Below, piece after piece: positions 39,301-49,768 of a DNA stretch of 64,000 nt; the first letter of the stretch is position 1, and each line of letters starts with the position of its first letter. Under the pieces are notes generated by a model. That model worked only from the letters and a program-made list of their open reading frames with translations, was not told the origin of the DNA and did not search any database. The DNA lies in assembly GCA_013399875.1 (NCBI GenBank), contig VXAZ01006880.1:620001-684000 (forward strand), written 5' to 3'. This DNA comes from Gymnorhina tibicen. Its lineage: Eukaryota; Chordata; Aves; Passeriformes; Artamidae. The translations under genes and the position numbers were made by a program.

Positions 39301-41055
39301 GGGAAAGGAGGGGGAGGAGGTGGGAGAGAGAAATGTCATTTTGACCCTGAGTTTATAGGTAGCCCAAAGTGATACAAGGAACTACAGAGAGAAGAGTGTG
39401 ACCTGGCTGCCTTTCATGCTGGCATTTGAAAAATTAGCTCAAGATAGTGCTTTGAAGGGTAATATTACTAAAAAAATAAAAGAAGTCCCCACTTCTTTTT
39501 CTTGATATTGATATCAAGAATGAGATGGCTAACGTGGGCGAGAGAGTGATTCAAAATGATTTTCGGATGGCTTTTTTTTTTTCTTCCTTTGAAAATTTAG
39601 GTGAAGTTAATTATGGAATAGCAGCAGCGTCCTAACTAAAGTGAGTGCTTTCATCTCACCTCCTGCTTTTAAAATAGCTGCGCTCTTATCTCTGCTTTGA
39701 GGAAGGGGATGTGGGGGGAGAGCACCCTGGTGCTCTTGCAGCCTGACAGCCATCAGATGAATGAAATGCCTTAGAAGACCTGAGGCCATTAAAGCCTGCC
39801 AGCAAAGATATTAAGAGCCTGCCAATGTGCTGATAGCATGTTTTGCGTTAATCTGTTGAAGTAAGCAGAGGAGCTGTTCCCAGCACAGGCCAGGTGCAGC
39901 GTAGGGAAGCACTTGCTGTGCTCAGTGAGATGGGCTTTGAGCTGCTCTGGGCCGTAAGGGGAAGGTGTGGTGTGACACCAAGACAGGACAAAATGCAAAA
40001 CCCTAAGAGGATGAGGCTCTGGCTGGGGAGGAAAAGGCAGACAGGGAGCTGGAGTGCTAATAGCATTGCTGCCTGCTAATCCCATAAGGGCAGCCCCTGC
40101 TCTTGGTTTTTTCCCTGGGGGTGTGTGTATGCCATGTGTGTGGTGAAATCCCAGGTCGGGTGAGAGCGGAAGGCCGTACCGCTGTGTCAGGGTGAGCCTC
40201 CCTTCAGCTGCACGGTAATGAGCCTTATAACCCCATTGTAAGCAGAGGCTAATCCTGCTGCACGGTGGGCTGGTAGCACCAGCAGCTCCAGGGGCTGTTC
40301 ATTACCTCTCAGTGCACAGGACATGCATGCACAGGCACACCCGAGGGTTTCACATTCCTGTGAAGAAACGGGCACTTATTTCAGTGGATGCAGTCTGGCC
40401 TGGCATTCTGCAATCACCCGTAACCAATGGTTGCAGGATCCATGGGAGGGGAGATCTTGGATATGCTCAAGACGAGGGCTTTGGACTTCAGCCCTCTTAC
40501 AGTGACTGAGGATGGTAGCTGAACCTCTGTGGCAGCCCCAGGACTAAATCTGTCTGAAAGCCCTTAAACCACGTTATGGGATCCAAGTAGCTCCTTAAAC
40601 GGAAGCAGCACAGATCATTTTTACCAAATGGACTGTGACAGGTCTGAAGGCAAAGGGGAGGAAGGGGAAGGGGGGATAAGAACATGAACTGTCATCTGGA
40701 AACAGGCTTGTGCTATACTCTTTGGTGAGTGTCTGAGAGTGTCTTACTTCACACCGTCAGTCACCTATGAAGGATCCCTGAGGCTATGGGGAGGCTTTCC
40801 CTCACCACTATCAGCTGTTAGGAAAATGCCAGAGGATCTGTCTGCCCTTATCTCTGTTCAGTCTGAGAGTTTATTAAGATGCCCTGAAGAACTTTGGATT
40901 TTATTTGTGCCTGTGGTTAGATCTCTTCTGTCAGCTTGGTATTACGTGTCCCTTTGGTGAAGGCCTGGTGCTCCTGTACATGCTCCGCCTGAAGACTGCC
41001 TTCTGCCCTTGCTTTCTCTTCAGCTTACATGACTGCTTTCCAGTGCTCTGCTGCT
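36322..41055. other. Intergenic DNA without recognised genes
   Basis: Short chance ORFs only. It holds two adjacent perfect hairpins at 39478-39520, a short TA run at about 37880-37897 and G/A-rich stretches at 39219-39330. No CR1 tail was recognised. Confidence 0.6.
39478..39520. repeat. Two abutting perfect inverted repeats
   Basis: Hairpin 1 has arms AAAAGAAGT / ACTTCTTTT with loop CCCC (39478-39499). Hairpin 2 has arms TTCTTGATAT / ATATCAAGAA with a TG centre (39499-39520). They share one base. Confidence 0.9.
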
Positions 41056-41498
41056 GGAATGTAATTCAAGGAATTAAAGTAACCGCTGACCTTCCATGGC
41101 ATATTTTCACAGCCCAACATTTACCTAATATCCAATCTAAACCTTCCCTGGCATAGCTTGAGGCCATTCCTCTCATCCTGTCACTTGTTACCTGGGAGAA
41201 GAGGCCAACCCCCAGCTCTGGCCCCCCCCTCCTTTCAGGCAGTTGTAGAGAGCTATAAGGTCTCCCTGAGCTTCCTTTTCTCCAGGCTAAACACCCCCAG
41301 CTCCCTCAGCTGCTCCTCACAAGACTTGTGCTCCAGCCCGTCTTCTTGTGCTCCGCTGCCCCTCTCTGGACACACTCCAGCATCTCAATGTCTTTGTTGC
41401 AGTTAGGGGGCCAAAACTGGACACAGCACTTGAGGTTTGGCCTCACCAGTGCCCAGTACAGGGGGACAATCACTGCCCTGGTCCTGCTGGCCACCCTC
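41056..41498. repeat. Direct duplication, copy 1 (443 bp)
   Basis: Starts at GGAATGTAATTCAAGGAATT and ends GGCCACCCTC immediately before the N. It differs from copy 2 by about five substitutions and one single-base deletion (TCTCCCTGAG against TCTCCCCTGAG). It includes non-CR1 flank at its left end. Confidence 0.97.
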
Positions 41499-41499
41499 N
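41499..41499. other. Ambiguous base N at duplication junction
   Basis: A single N exactly at the boundary between two near-identical copies. It probably marks an unresolved join of overlapping contigs or haplotypes. Confidence 0.95.
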
Positions 41500-41943
41500 G
41501 GAATGTAATTCAAGGAATTAAAGTAACCGCTGACCTTCCACGGCATATTTTCACAGCCCAACATTTACCTAATATCCAATCTAAACCTTCCCTGGCACAG
41601 CTTGAGGCCATTCCTCTCATCCTGTCACTTGTTACCTGGGAGAAGAGGCCAACCCCCAGCTCTGGCCACACCCTCCTTTCAGGCAGTTGTAGAGAGCTAT
41701 AAGGTCTCCCCTGAGCTTCCTTTTCTCCAGGCTAAACACCCCCAGCTCCCTCAGCTGCTCCTCACAAGACTTGTGCTCCAGCCCGTCTTCTTGTGCTCCG
41801 CTGCCCCTCTCTGGACACACTCCAGCATCTCAATGTCTTTGTTCCAGTTAGGGGGCCAAAACTGGACACAGCACTTGAGGTTTGGCCTCACCAGTGCCCA
41901 GTACAGGGGGACAATCACTGCCCTGGTCCTGCTGGCCACCCTC
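41500..41943. repeat. Direct duplication, copy 2 (444 bp)
   Basis: Begins with the same GGAATGTAATTCAAGGAATT immediately after the N and runs to GGCCACCCTC, then continues into different sequence (TTGCTGAAACTATTCC). See copy 1 for the differences. Confidence 0.97.
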
Positions 41944-41990
41944 TTGCTGAAACTATTCCTAGTAATTTTGTCCCAAAGCTTGCCAGCATG

Positions 41991-44900
41991 GAGAAGGTCT
42001 GGCTGCACTGTTGTGGCTTGACCAACTGCTTGGGTCTCTGCTTGCCGTCTTTAGGGAGCCAGTGGGAAGAAGCAACTAAGCATCCCTCTTCTGTAGTGGC
42101 AGGCTGGGAAAGCCTCTCCCTAGCAGCACACTGGTGATGGCTTGGTAACTCCAGACATGCCTGGCATCTGAGGCACCACTCATCCTAATGCAGCTATATT
42201 TTCAGCCAGCAGCCCATGCAAGGGGTAGTGTACTTCTCTGTAAGCAGGACTCTGCATTCAGACAGATGAGCAGTGCATTAGTTATGATGTGTTTGTGTTT
42301 TTCAAGTGTCTTGTTTTTTCCAGTGGGAAATTAATAGCTTCGGCTGTAGTCTGGTGAGTCTAGGAATCACAACTTAAGGAAGAACCTTTCCAAACTGGGT
42401 TCTAAACCAATAAAACATCTCAGACGGTTACTGCTGAGTTAATGACTCAGTGAATAAACAAATCACTGTGTGACCCTTCATGTTTCTTGTCTGCCTGATC
42501 TTCTTTTTCCCCCTGCAGGCTACCTGCATCCCCCAAAAATCAAACACAAGACAATCTAATCAAATGCAATGCAATAGTCCCCTTTTCCTTCTCCGGCAGG
42601 GCTTGTTTTTCATCCTGAGCTATAGAACAAGGCAGGCATGAAGACATGAAGCTGAAATTGTTGCACCCCCTCTGGTTCAGCTAGAAATTACTCAGATTTT
42701 TTTCCAAGATCAATGAGTTGCCATCATGTCCCAACAAGCTTGCATTCCCTGGTAGAGACATGAAAAATGATCCTTTGTCCCTCATGTGACACTGGCACTG
42801 TGGGTGACAAACGCTTCACTCTTCATGCCTGCTTATGTTTCAGCATTGTGCATTTTTCTAGATAAGCTGTGTGGCAGCCCTCTCGTTAATCAAATGTGGT
42901 GCTGGCCCATGAACTGCAGGCCTAGAGCACTCTTGGTTGGATTTGACCCCACTGAAAGCAGGGTAGAAGGAGCTGGTGGTTCTGGGGGGACCGGGATTGT
43001 GCCCAGTAACATCACATTTCTTTGCTGAGAGCCGTGTGCTCAGATAAATAAGTGGACCTGTGGAGCATTAGCCTGATCATTTAGCAGCCTCTCCTTGAAC
43101 TGTGTGAAATGTTTAGTCTTTAGTCTGCAAGTAAAGCAGTGATTCTCAGTTAAGGTAAAAGAAAAGGGGAAAGTATCAAGAAATTGGCACTGGGTTGCTT
43201 TTAGACAAGCTTCTGGAAAATGCCAAAGAGCAGCACTTTATCATTTTCTAGTTGAAGAATATTAGTTCCAAGCTTTTAATTTTGAAATGTTGAATGACCT
43301 CCTCAACACACCCCACCCCTCAAGTGAGACTGCTAATGAAACAAACAGATGGTGATTTGAATAGAGTAAAAGGACATCATAAAGATGTGCTTTGAAACAG
43401 CCAGACAGAACAAATTACACAGGAGACTCTGGAAAAGAAAGTGGTGGAAAACTGAGAGCAAACCACTACGGTGTTCATATAGTTCACCAAATGGCCCAGC
43501 GTGCAAATGGAAAGCTGTTTAATTATCTTCCATAATCTGATATTAAAAAAACATTTTCTATGCAGAAAATGTTGGGTTGATAGCTGATCAAGCACAGAGG
43601 CCAGTCGCATGCATCTGTCTGTGTCTGTGCATCTCACTGCTGTCTGCAGGGCCGTGCATGTCAGCAATGACATTTGTTTGCTTTCTATTTTAAGCAATGC
43701 CTGGGAGAAAACGATAACTTTTTTTGTTTGCCTCTCTCCCAAACTAATGCAATTTGAAATGCTGTGCCAAGGAGTCTGGAAGACCTGAGGCAAAAGTTGA
43801 AACTGTGACCTTCTGAATATTAAAGTGTATCGTGGCAAGTTGAGCATCCCTCAGTTGGGAAAGGGGCTGGGGAAGATGGCCCTCGGGCTGGTTGCTTCAT
43901 CACTCCCCTCTTTCTGCTCCCTCTGCCCTGTGTCTGGACTCATTGTGCTTCATGACAGCATTGGCTGAGGCTGCTCGCTGGCCTTTCAGTGGTACTTTCT
44001 CTCTGGGAATTGCTGACTGCTTTGCAAACATTATGACTTAGGCTTTATAAGATACTGTGAGGAGGGAGAATGACAAAACCAAATAATTTACTTCAAGTTC
44101 AGAGTAAAAATAGGTAGTGAAATCTGCCCTAAGACTGCAGGCTTGCAGAGGAAAAACCCTAAACTGATTTTATTGCTGCTCTTCCCAAAGGCTTCTGCTG
44201 CTGAAGCAATGGATGTGTCCCCTTTACACCTGTTTTCCCTGTCCTAGTTCATTGCGGGCTGCTTTGTTGGCCCCTGCCCTGGCACTGGAAGCAGGTACCT
44301 AGATGTTGAACACTTAGGGAGGTTGCAAGTGATTCATTTAATCTAAGATGAAGTCCCTTAGGATGGGAGGAAGGAGGTGACACCTTCTTTTGGGCCCAGC
44401 TACCAAAGCTGGGAGGAAAGGAATGAGGTACAATTAACTACAGAGTAACCCCTACCTCATCTGCACTGACTACAAGGAGGTGACAAGTAAATCAATATAA
44501 AGCTCCAAAGCTTTGATATTTCAGTGTCTGATGTTCCAATACTTTCAGTAAAAATTAATTGTGCTCTTGTGTTGACCAAATTCTCCACAGCAGCCTCATT
44601 AACACACAGCCAAAAGTTTCTCTCTTCCAACTTGCTGAACTAGAAATCAGTTTTGTTTGCTTGGATTTTTTTTTTCTGCTATGAACAAAATGCTTCCTTG
44701 TTTCTACTGTACTTGAAATTGCACCCTGAAAGGAGGAGGAAGGCAAAACAGCCTTCAGTCTCTCCATAATCCTCAAAGTTTTGCAGTCTTTGAACATCAT
44801 CTTGCACCTTGCCTTGCTGTATGGCAAGTTCTCTGGTTCCCTCCTGCTTCCTTCTGTCTGATCATTAAAGTTGTTATGATCACATCTCCCGCAGCAGAAA

Positions 44901-47900
44901 CAAGTAGGAGCAATGGGTGCCCTGACGGCCTGGCTTGCTGCTGCTCCAAAACAACTGTGGCAGCTGCTCAGTCTCAGAGACAAACTTTAGTGTCGCTTTG
45001 TGCCTTTTACTAGGTTTAGTGAATGATAAATATGTAACTTAAGCAAGAGCAGATTCCTCTCATGCAGACACATATCACTTCTGCGTGCATGCACCCACTC
45101 CTGTCTCTCTGGAGAGAAATTGAAACATCCTTCTGTCAGTCCTGCCTCAAAATCCTTATGCAGGCTATTATACAGTCTCTTACAGAGGACTAAAGCTTTT
45201 CAGCCTCTGTGTGTGAGCTAGGAGCAAATTATGATCCTGCTTTTACCCTGGTGTACCTCATCAGCAGGGAGAGGTGAAACTGCCTGAGCACACGGCTTGC
45301 TGTGTGAGTCAGGACAGGACCCCTGGATCCTGGCTTGCTCTTTCAACGTCGGAATTGTGTGCACTGGCTTCAGCTTAAAGGCATGATGATGGAGAGATCT
45401 TTGAAAGCATCTGAGGGATTTAGAAGTGCATTATGTATTCCAAAATGTAGCACTTCATGCATGTTCAGTATGCCACTGGCATGGCTCTGTGTTACTACAG
45501 GATGTGTAAAAACATACATTGCCCACAATAGTTTTGAGGACAAAAGGTGGATTATCAAACACTGGCTATAAGTGAGTGTCTAGTCAAAAACCTGATCAGC
45601 ACATGGTTGTTTTTCATTACATGGAATTAGCTTTTTGCTGCTCTGGGCATCATAAGCTCAGTCCTGCTGACAGTGCCTAGACAGCTGCTTTTAGCAAAGG
45701 AAATGTCTCAGGTTACCCTCTGTGTTCACTGCCTGCCACACGCCCTGATGGCCAAGGCGTCCCACCAGCCATTCACTAGTTCTAGCTCTGTGTGTTGCTG
45801 TGTTTCTGCAAGGAGTAGGGAGTCATCCCAGTGATGTTTAAAAGTGAATTTTGCTGTACTTCGGAAGACTCTTGGGCCAGCAGCCGAGGTCAAAACCTCA
45901 GACTAATGTGATTTGAGGTTGGATTTATTACTTATACTTTCCTGGAGGTTTCTGTGCAATGCCACTACTTTTTGACCTCATTTCAGTTTGCCTTGCTTAG
46001 ACAAACTTTTCTGTGGTCTTCCTGAAGAGCTGGAGCCTGACAGGACATCTCCAGGATGGCTGGGACCTGCCCAGTTTTCAGGAGTGTTTCTTCATGGCCT
46101 CTGGTTGCTTATGACCCCCTGAGCTGGATTGCAGGTGAGGAACAGCATCTGCAGTGCCCAGGAGGAGAGTGGGGAATAGGGACCACAAACCTCTGTGGCC
46201 AAGATCACAGATCCATGGGGAAACAGGAGTTTGCTTATCAGTGGTAGCAGTGGTGTATTGAAATATAGCAGCTGGTTTAACTGGCAGAGCTGGTCTCCCT
46301 CTGCAGTGGGACTGGGATGGTGGATGGAGTGCCTGCCAAGCCTCATCAGTCTGTGTTGCCTTGGCCAAGTGAGCTTTGAGGGCAGGGAGGGAAGGAGGGA
46401 AGACCCTGCCAGTGGGGCTCCCCATTCTTTCTGCCAGTGGAAATGGGTCCTTTCTTAGGGGTAGTAATTGCTCAGGGAATTTTAGTGGGGCAGGAGGCAG
46501 GATGGGGTGGGTGGAGCAGGATGGCAGCAGCCAAAATGAGACTCTGGCAAGGGGTAGGGTGAAGGTGGGTGGCTCTGTGCCTCGAGAAGGATGGTGAGGT
46601 GTCAAGGTCAGGATTGCTCCCTGAGGTGACCTTGAGGAAGTCAGCGTGTCAGTGCCTGCTCATTTCATAGGGCCCTCTCAAGCAGCCTCAGGAGCTGAGT
46701 GGAGACTTCAGTGGCTGCAGGAAGGGGAGAGAGGGTCCCTTCATCCCACCTGGGTGGGATGAGAAGCAGTTGGTTGAAAATTCACATCCAGGCTGGGGAC
46801 TGGAAAAAATACCTTTGTGAAAAAGGCAGCAAGGCATGGGTTGGGCTGCAGGAAATGTCTTGTGCTCGCTGAGGGAGAGTCCTCAGAGTCCTGCAAGTGC
46901 CTTCTGCCGAAGTTACTCTGCAGCACGTGCCTGCCAGAGTCCATGTGAGCTGTGGTATGGCTCTGACCACTGCTTAGTCACTGAGCCTGTCCTGGTGTTA
47001 CACTTGCAGTGGAGTGTCCTCCACACATCAGTACTTAAGTTGTTACCTTGCTGTCCTTTCCAGCTGTCCACTTATTTCATGGCTTTCAGCCAGTGGTGTG
47101 GAAAAAAACAGAGCATGGTCTCTAAAGAAACATGTCCTAGCCTTGGGCAGTTCCCAGCCTGACCTGGTTGTTGCCTGATACAGGCAACAGTGTATGGGAG
47201 AAGTAATGCAGCCATAGTCAAGAGTTAACCACTGACCCTTCCAAAGTGTTGTAATAATCTGCTGATGGAGAAAGGATAGGGAAAAAATCAAATGGTCTTT
47301 ACACCAAAGGAGGAGAGAGAAGCAATTAACATGGTCAGATGTGGGAAATTTGACAGGGGAGATGACCAGAACCAGGATTTGCACTGATATCCTCCTACTA
47401 TCAATCTTTCCAGGGAACTTGACAGGCAAGAAAAGTCAAAGAGCAGCCAAGGGATTCTGAAATCAAAGGGCTTTGAAAGCTGGATCAGAGAATAGAGCAG
47501 TTTCTCCATCTGCTTTGAATTTATTGTTGCTAATGAGGAAGCAGGCTCTGGTCTGAGTGAACATGTTTGGCCAGAGGGGTCACTTGATATATCCATCACA
47601 TAGGTATCGAGGGACTCTCAGCAAGTTAACCCTTTCACTGTCAAGTACTTACAAATGAGCAATTTAGAGGAGGGATAGACATGCTGTTTGGACTATCAGA
47701 TCCTATTTATCCATCTGACTGGTGGGAGCTCCTGCAGGCAGCGCTGAAAATCCCAGCATCAGCCCATCCAATAAGCTGGTGTGAATCTTCTGCTTCCTTG
47801 CTGATGTTGGCTGTGGTCAGTCTTATTCAGCTGTGAATCCAGGATCATGACTGAGCATTTCTTTGCTCAGTAACATAATTCATTTATATACAAAGCTGGA

Positions 47901-48799
47901 AGTTGTTGTTTCTAACACTTACTTACAACGAGGCTCCCTGTGCTGCTCAGTTTGGATGCTGTCCCTGTCAGCAGGAGTTGCATAAGGGGACAGATCTCCC
48001 TCCCCCAGCTCCCCCATCGGTGTTCCTATGCAATGGAGACTACAGCATGTTTGGGTGAAGGAGCACATGGGAAAATAGGCTGATGAGAAAAAGAGGAGAG
48101 TTGGAATTAATTAGAGGCCTTTAGCAACCCATGAGAGTTTATCTTGAAATCGGTGGCCTCATTATCTAAATACCAAACACCAACCTTCCCATTCCAGATT
48201 CCTAAAAACTCTTCTGTGTTCCCTGCCCTTTCCTGCCCTAAATGCTGATGCCATCACATCCGATTTTCTCTGACTCCTGATAATGCTGAAGGCACAACAG
48301 CCAGAGATGAAAGCCTTGGGGATCTGCTCGCTGAGGTTATGATCCCCAATTATCATTCCAGGCTGCTGCCTGTCTGCAAGGCAAGAGCTGTAGATGAGGC
48401 TCCCAGAGCTGCAGATCTTCAGAGCGGGACAGAGTGTGCAAGGGGAAGTGCTGGCATGTGAGCCACATCTCTGACTCGTCACTGAAGAGACTGCCCAGGG
48501 AGCCTCAGTTACAACAGGGAGATTGGTGGCTCACACTACAGAATTACACCCCATTTCTTCTTCTCTTGAGCACTGTAGAACTCTGAGCCAAGTTGGCCAT
48601 TGGAGCAGACATGGGTTGCAAAGGTAAGTACAGGGGCTGTGTTCAGAAAACTTGCAAAGCAGGTGAATAAATACTTGAGTGGGTCCATCTCCTGTGAATC
48701 CTCTTCTAGCTGTTAAGAGTATAGAAATCTGGCAGAAAATTACCCTCCCTGCTTTCCAGCTGGTCCTCAGAGATCAGAGGGGCTGGGTGTGGCTGGGCT
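41991..48799. other. Intergenic DNA without recognised genes
   Basis: The largest ORFs (44983-44555 and 46605-46078, both - strand) lack domains, and the second overlaps ORFs in several other frames in locally GC-rich DNA. A 9-bp perfect stem lies at 47169-47189. Confidence 0.6.
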
Positions 48800-49500
48800 T
48801 AATTTCTGCTAAATCTGGTCGCATTCAGTAAGATTCCCGATGCACAAATCCTGTGGGTCACACTGTAAGTCTGGTCACATTCGCTATCACAGATGCACAA
48901 ATAGTGCAGTTTATTGAATCAGCAGGTTACAGATTACTGTGAGATTGATGGTGATAAATTCACCAGACCTGCAAAATATAAATGGATAGCGCTATGTACA
49001 AGTGTTCCCGGGTATACTCCAATGCAGTCAGAGGCAAAATCTTATCAAAGAGGCTCCCTGCTTTGGGGAGGAGAGAGGAGCAAGTCAGTGTTTGCAAGGT
49101 GAGGTTGTATTCTCATCCTCTGCCACTGAGGATTTCAAATGCCCATTTATACTTCTGGCAGAAGTGGGGGTGAAAGTGTAGTGAAAATACCCTGTTATTG
49201 CCATCATAAATGGGAGGGGGGAGGCAGCCTTCTTATGTGTAAGTGAGAGATATGGAGAGTTACAAAGAGAGCGATTACATCACTGTCTGGGGTTTGAGCA
49301 AGGGTAGAACAGAACTCTGATGTGTTAGTGTGTCACTCCCTCTTCCACCAATTCCAGAGATAAGGGTCCTCCCCCTTGATAACCTATCAATAAGCAGGCC
49401 ATCATGCCCACTGTAATGCCAACATAATCCCTTCACCACACAATCTCTCAGCATATCTGATGGAAATCCCTTCACTACTTATCTCATGGTATATCTCATG
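48800..49500 (-). mobile_element. Probable LTR retrotransposon / endogenous retrovirus LTR (non-coding)
   Basis: Read on the - strand the block has LTR promoter and terminator signals in the right order. An ATTTATATTTTG TATA-like box (about 48972-48983) is followed by AATAAA (48915-48910 in TTCAATAAACTGC) and then a short R/U5-like tail. It lacks ORFs. I do not recognise the family, and no clear TG...CA ends or target-site duplication could be fixed. Base composition and the abrupt change from the flanks support an insertion. An ordinary unique intergenic segment is the alternative. Confidence 0.45.
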
Positions 49501-49534
49501 GTTTTGGGCCTCCTCCCTACACTCAGAACACATT

Positions 49535-49767
49535 TAAACCTGCCGCTGTGCGGCTTGGCTGGTGGTAGAAGCTGTTGCTTTTCCCTAAGAATTCCAGGCT
49601 CCGGAACTCCTGGCGGTGCTCAGCACCTCGTGTACAGCTTTCTCTCACCCGTGCGATGGAGGCACACGGCCAAGCCCACACAGAGCTGCTAGCTCTGGTG
49701 GTATCAGAAGTAAAGAGTCCAGAGGAGGCCCTGCCAGGTATCCCATGTTTATTTCTGACCAGCTCCC
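49535..49767 (-). mobile_element. Possible second LTR-like segment next to the N
   Basis: On the - strand, immediately after the N, the sequence reads GGGAGCTGGTCAGAAATAAA (AATAAA at 49753-49748), then GC-richer DNA through to about 49535 (GCCTGGAATTCTTAGGG). It could be an LTR end cut by the gap or part of the block to its left. Evidence is composition, one poly(A) hexamer and adjacency to the gap. Confidence 0.25.
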
Positions 49768-49768
49768 N
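49768..49768. other. Ambiguous base N (second assembly gap)
   Basis: Single N between CTGACCAGCTCCC and TTAAATCACATTT. No duplicated flank was seen here. It lies next to LTR-like DNA, so a collapsed or missing repeat insertion is possible. Confidence 0.9.

Larger units (their letters stand above)
41085..41990 (-). mobile_element. CR1 LINE fragment, present twice around a gap N
   Basis: Antisense CR1 sequence on the + strand: GAGGCCATTCCTCTCATCCT, TTTCAGGCAGTTGTAGAGAG, TCCAGGCTAAACACCCCCAG, GTGCTCCAGCCCGTCTTCTT and GACACACTCCAGCATCTCAA. A GGACACAGCACTTGAGG tract follows, then CAGTGCCCAGTACAGGGGGA. The block occurs twice, 41056-41498 and 41500-41943, about 1.3% different, separated by the N at 41499. 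Only the second copy continues into further CR1-like DNA. It is one insertion that has been duplicated, really or by the assembly, because about 70 bp of non-CR1 flank is duplicated with it. Confidence 0.88.

Noticed and set aside
41602..42021. 139-codon + strand ORF
   Set aside because: It lies in an antisense CR1 fragment, so the translation is of the non-coding strand of a LINE and crosses the duplicated block.
44555..44983. 142-codon - strand ORF
   Set aside because: No domain, no exon signals, no resemblance to neighbours. Treated as chance.
46078..46605. 175-codon - strand ORF
   Set aside because: Locally GC-rich DNA is open in several frames on both strands; the Pro-rich translation has no domain or splice support.
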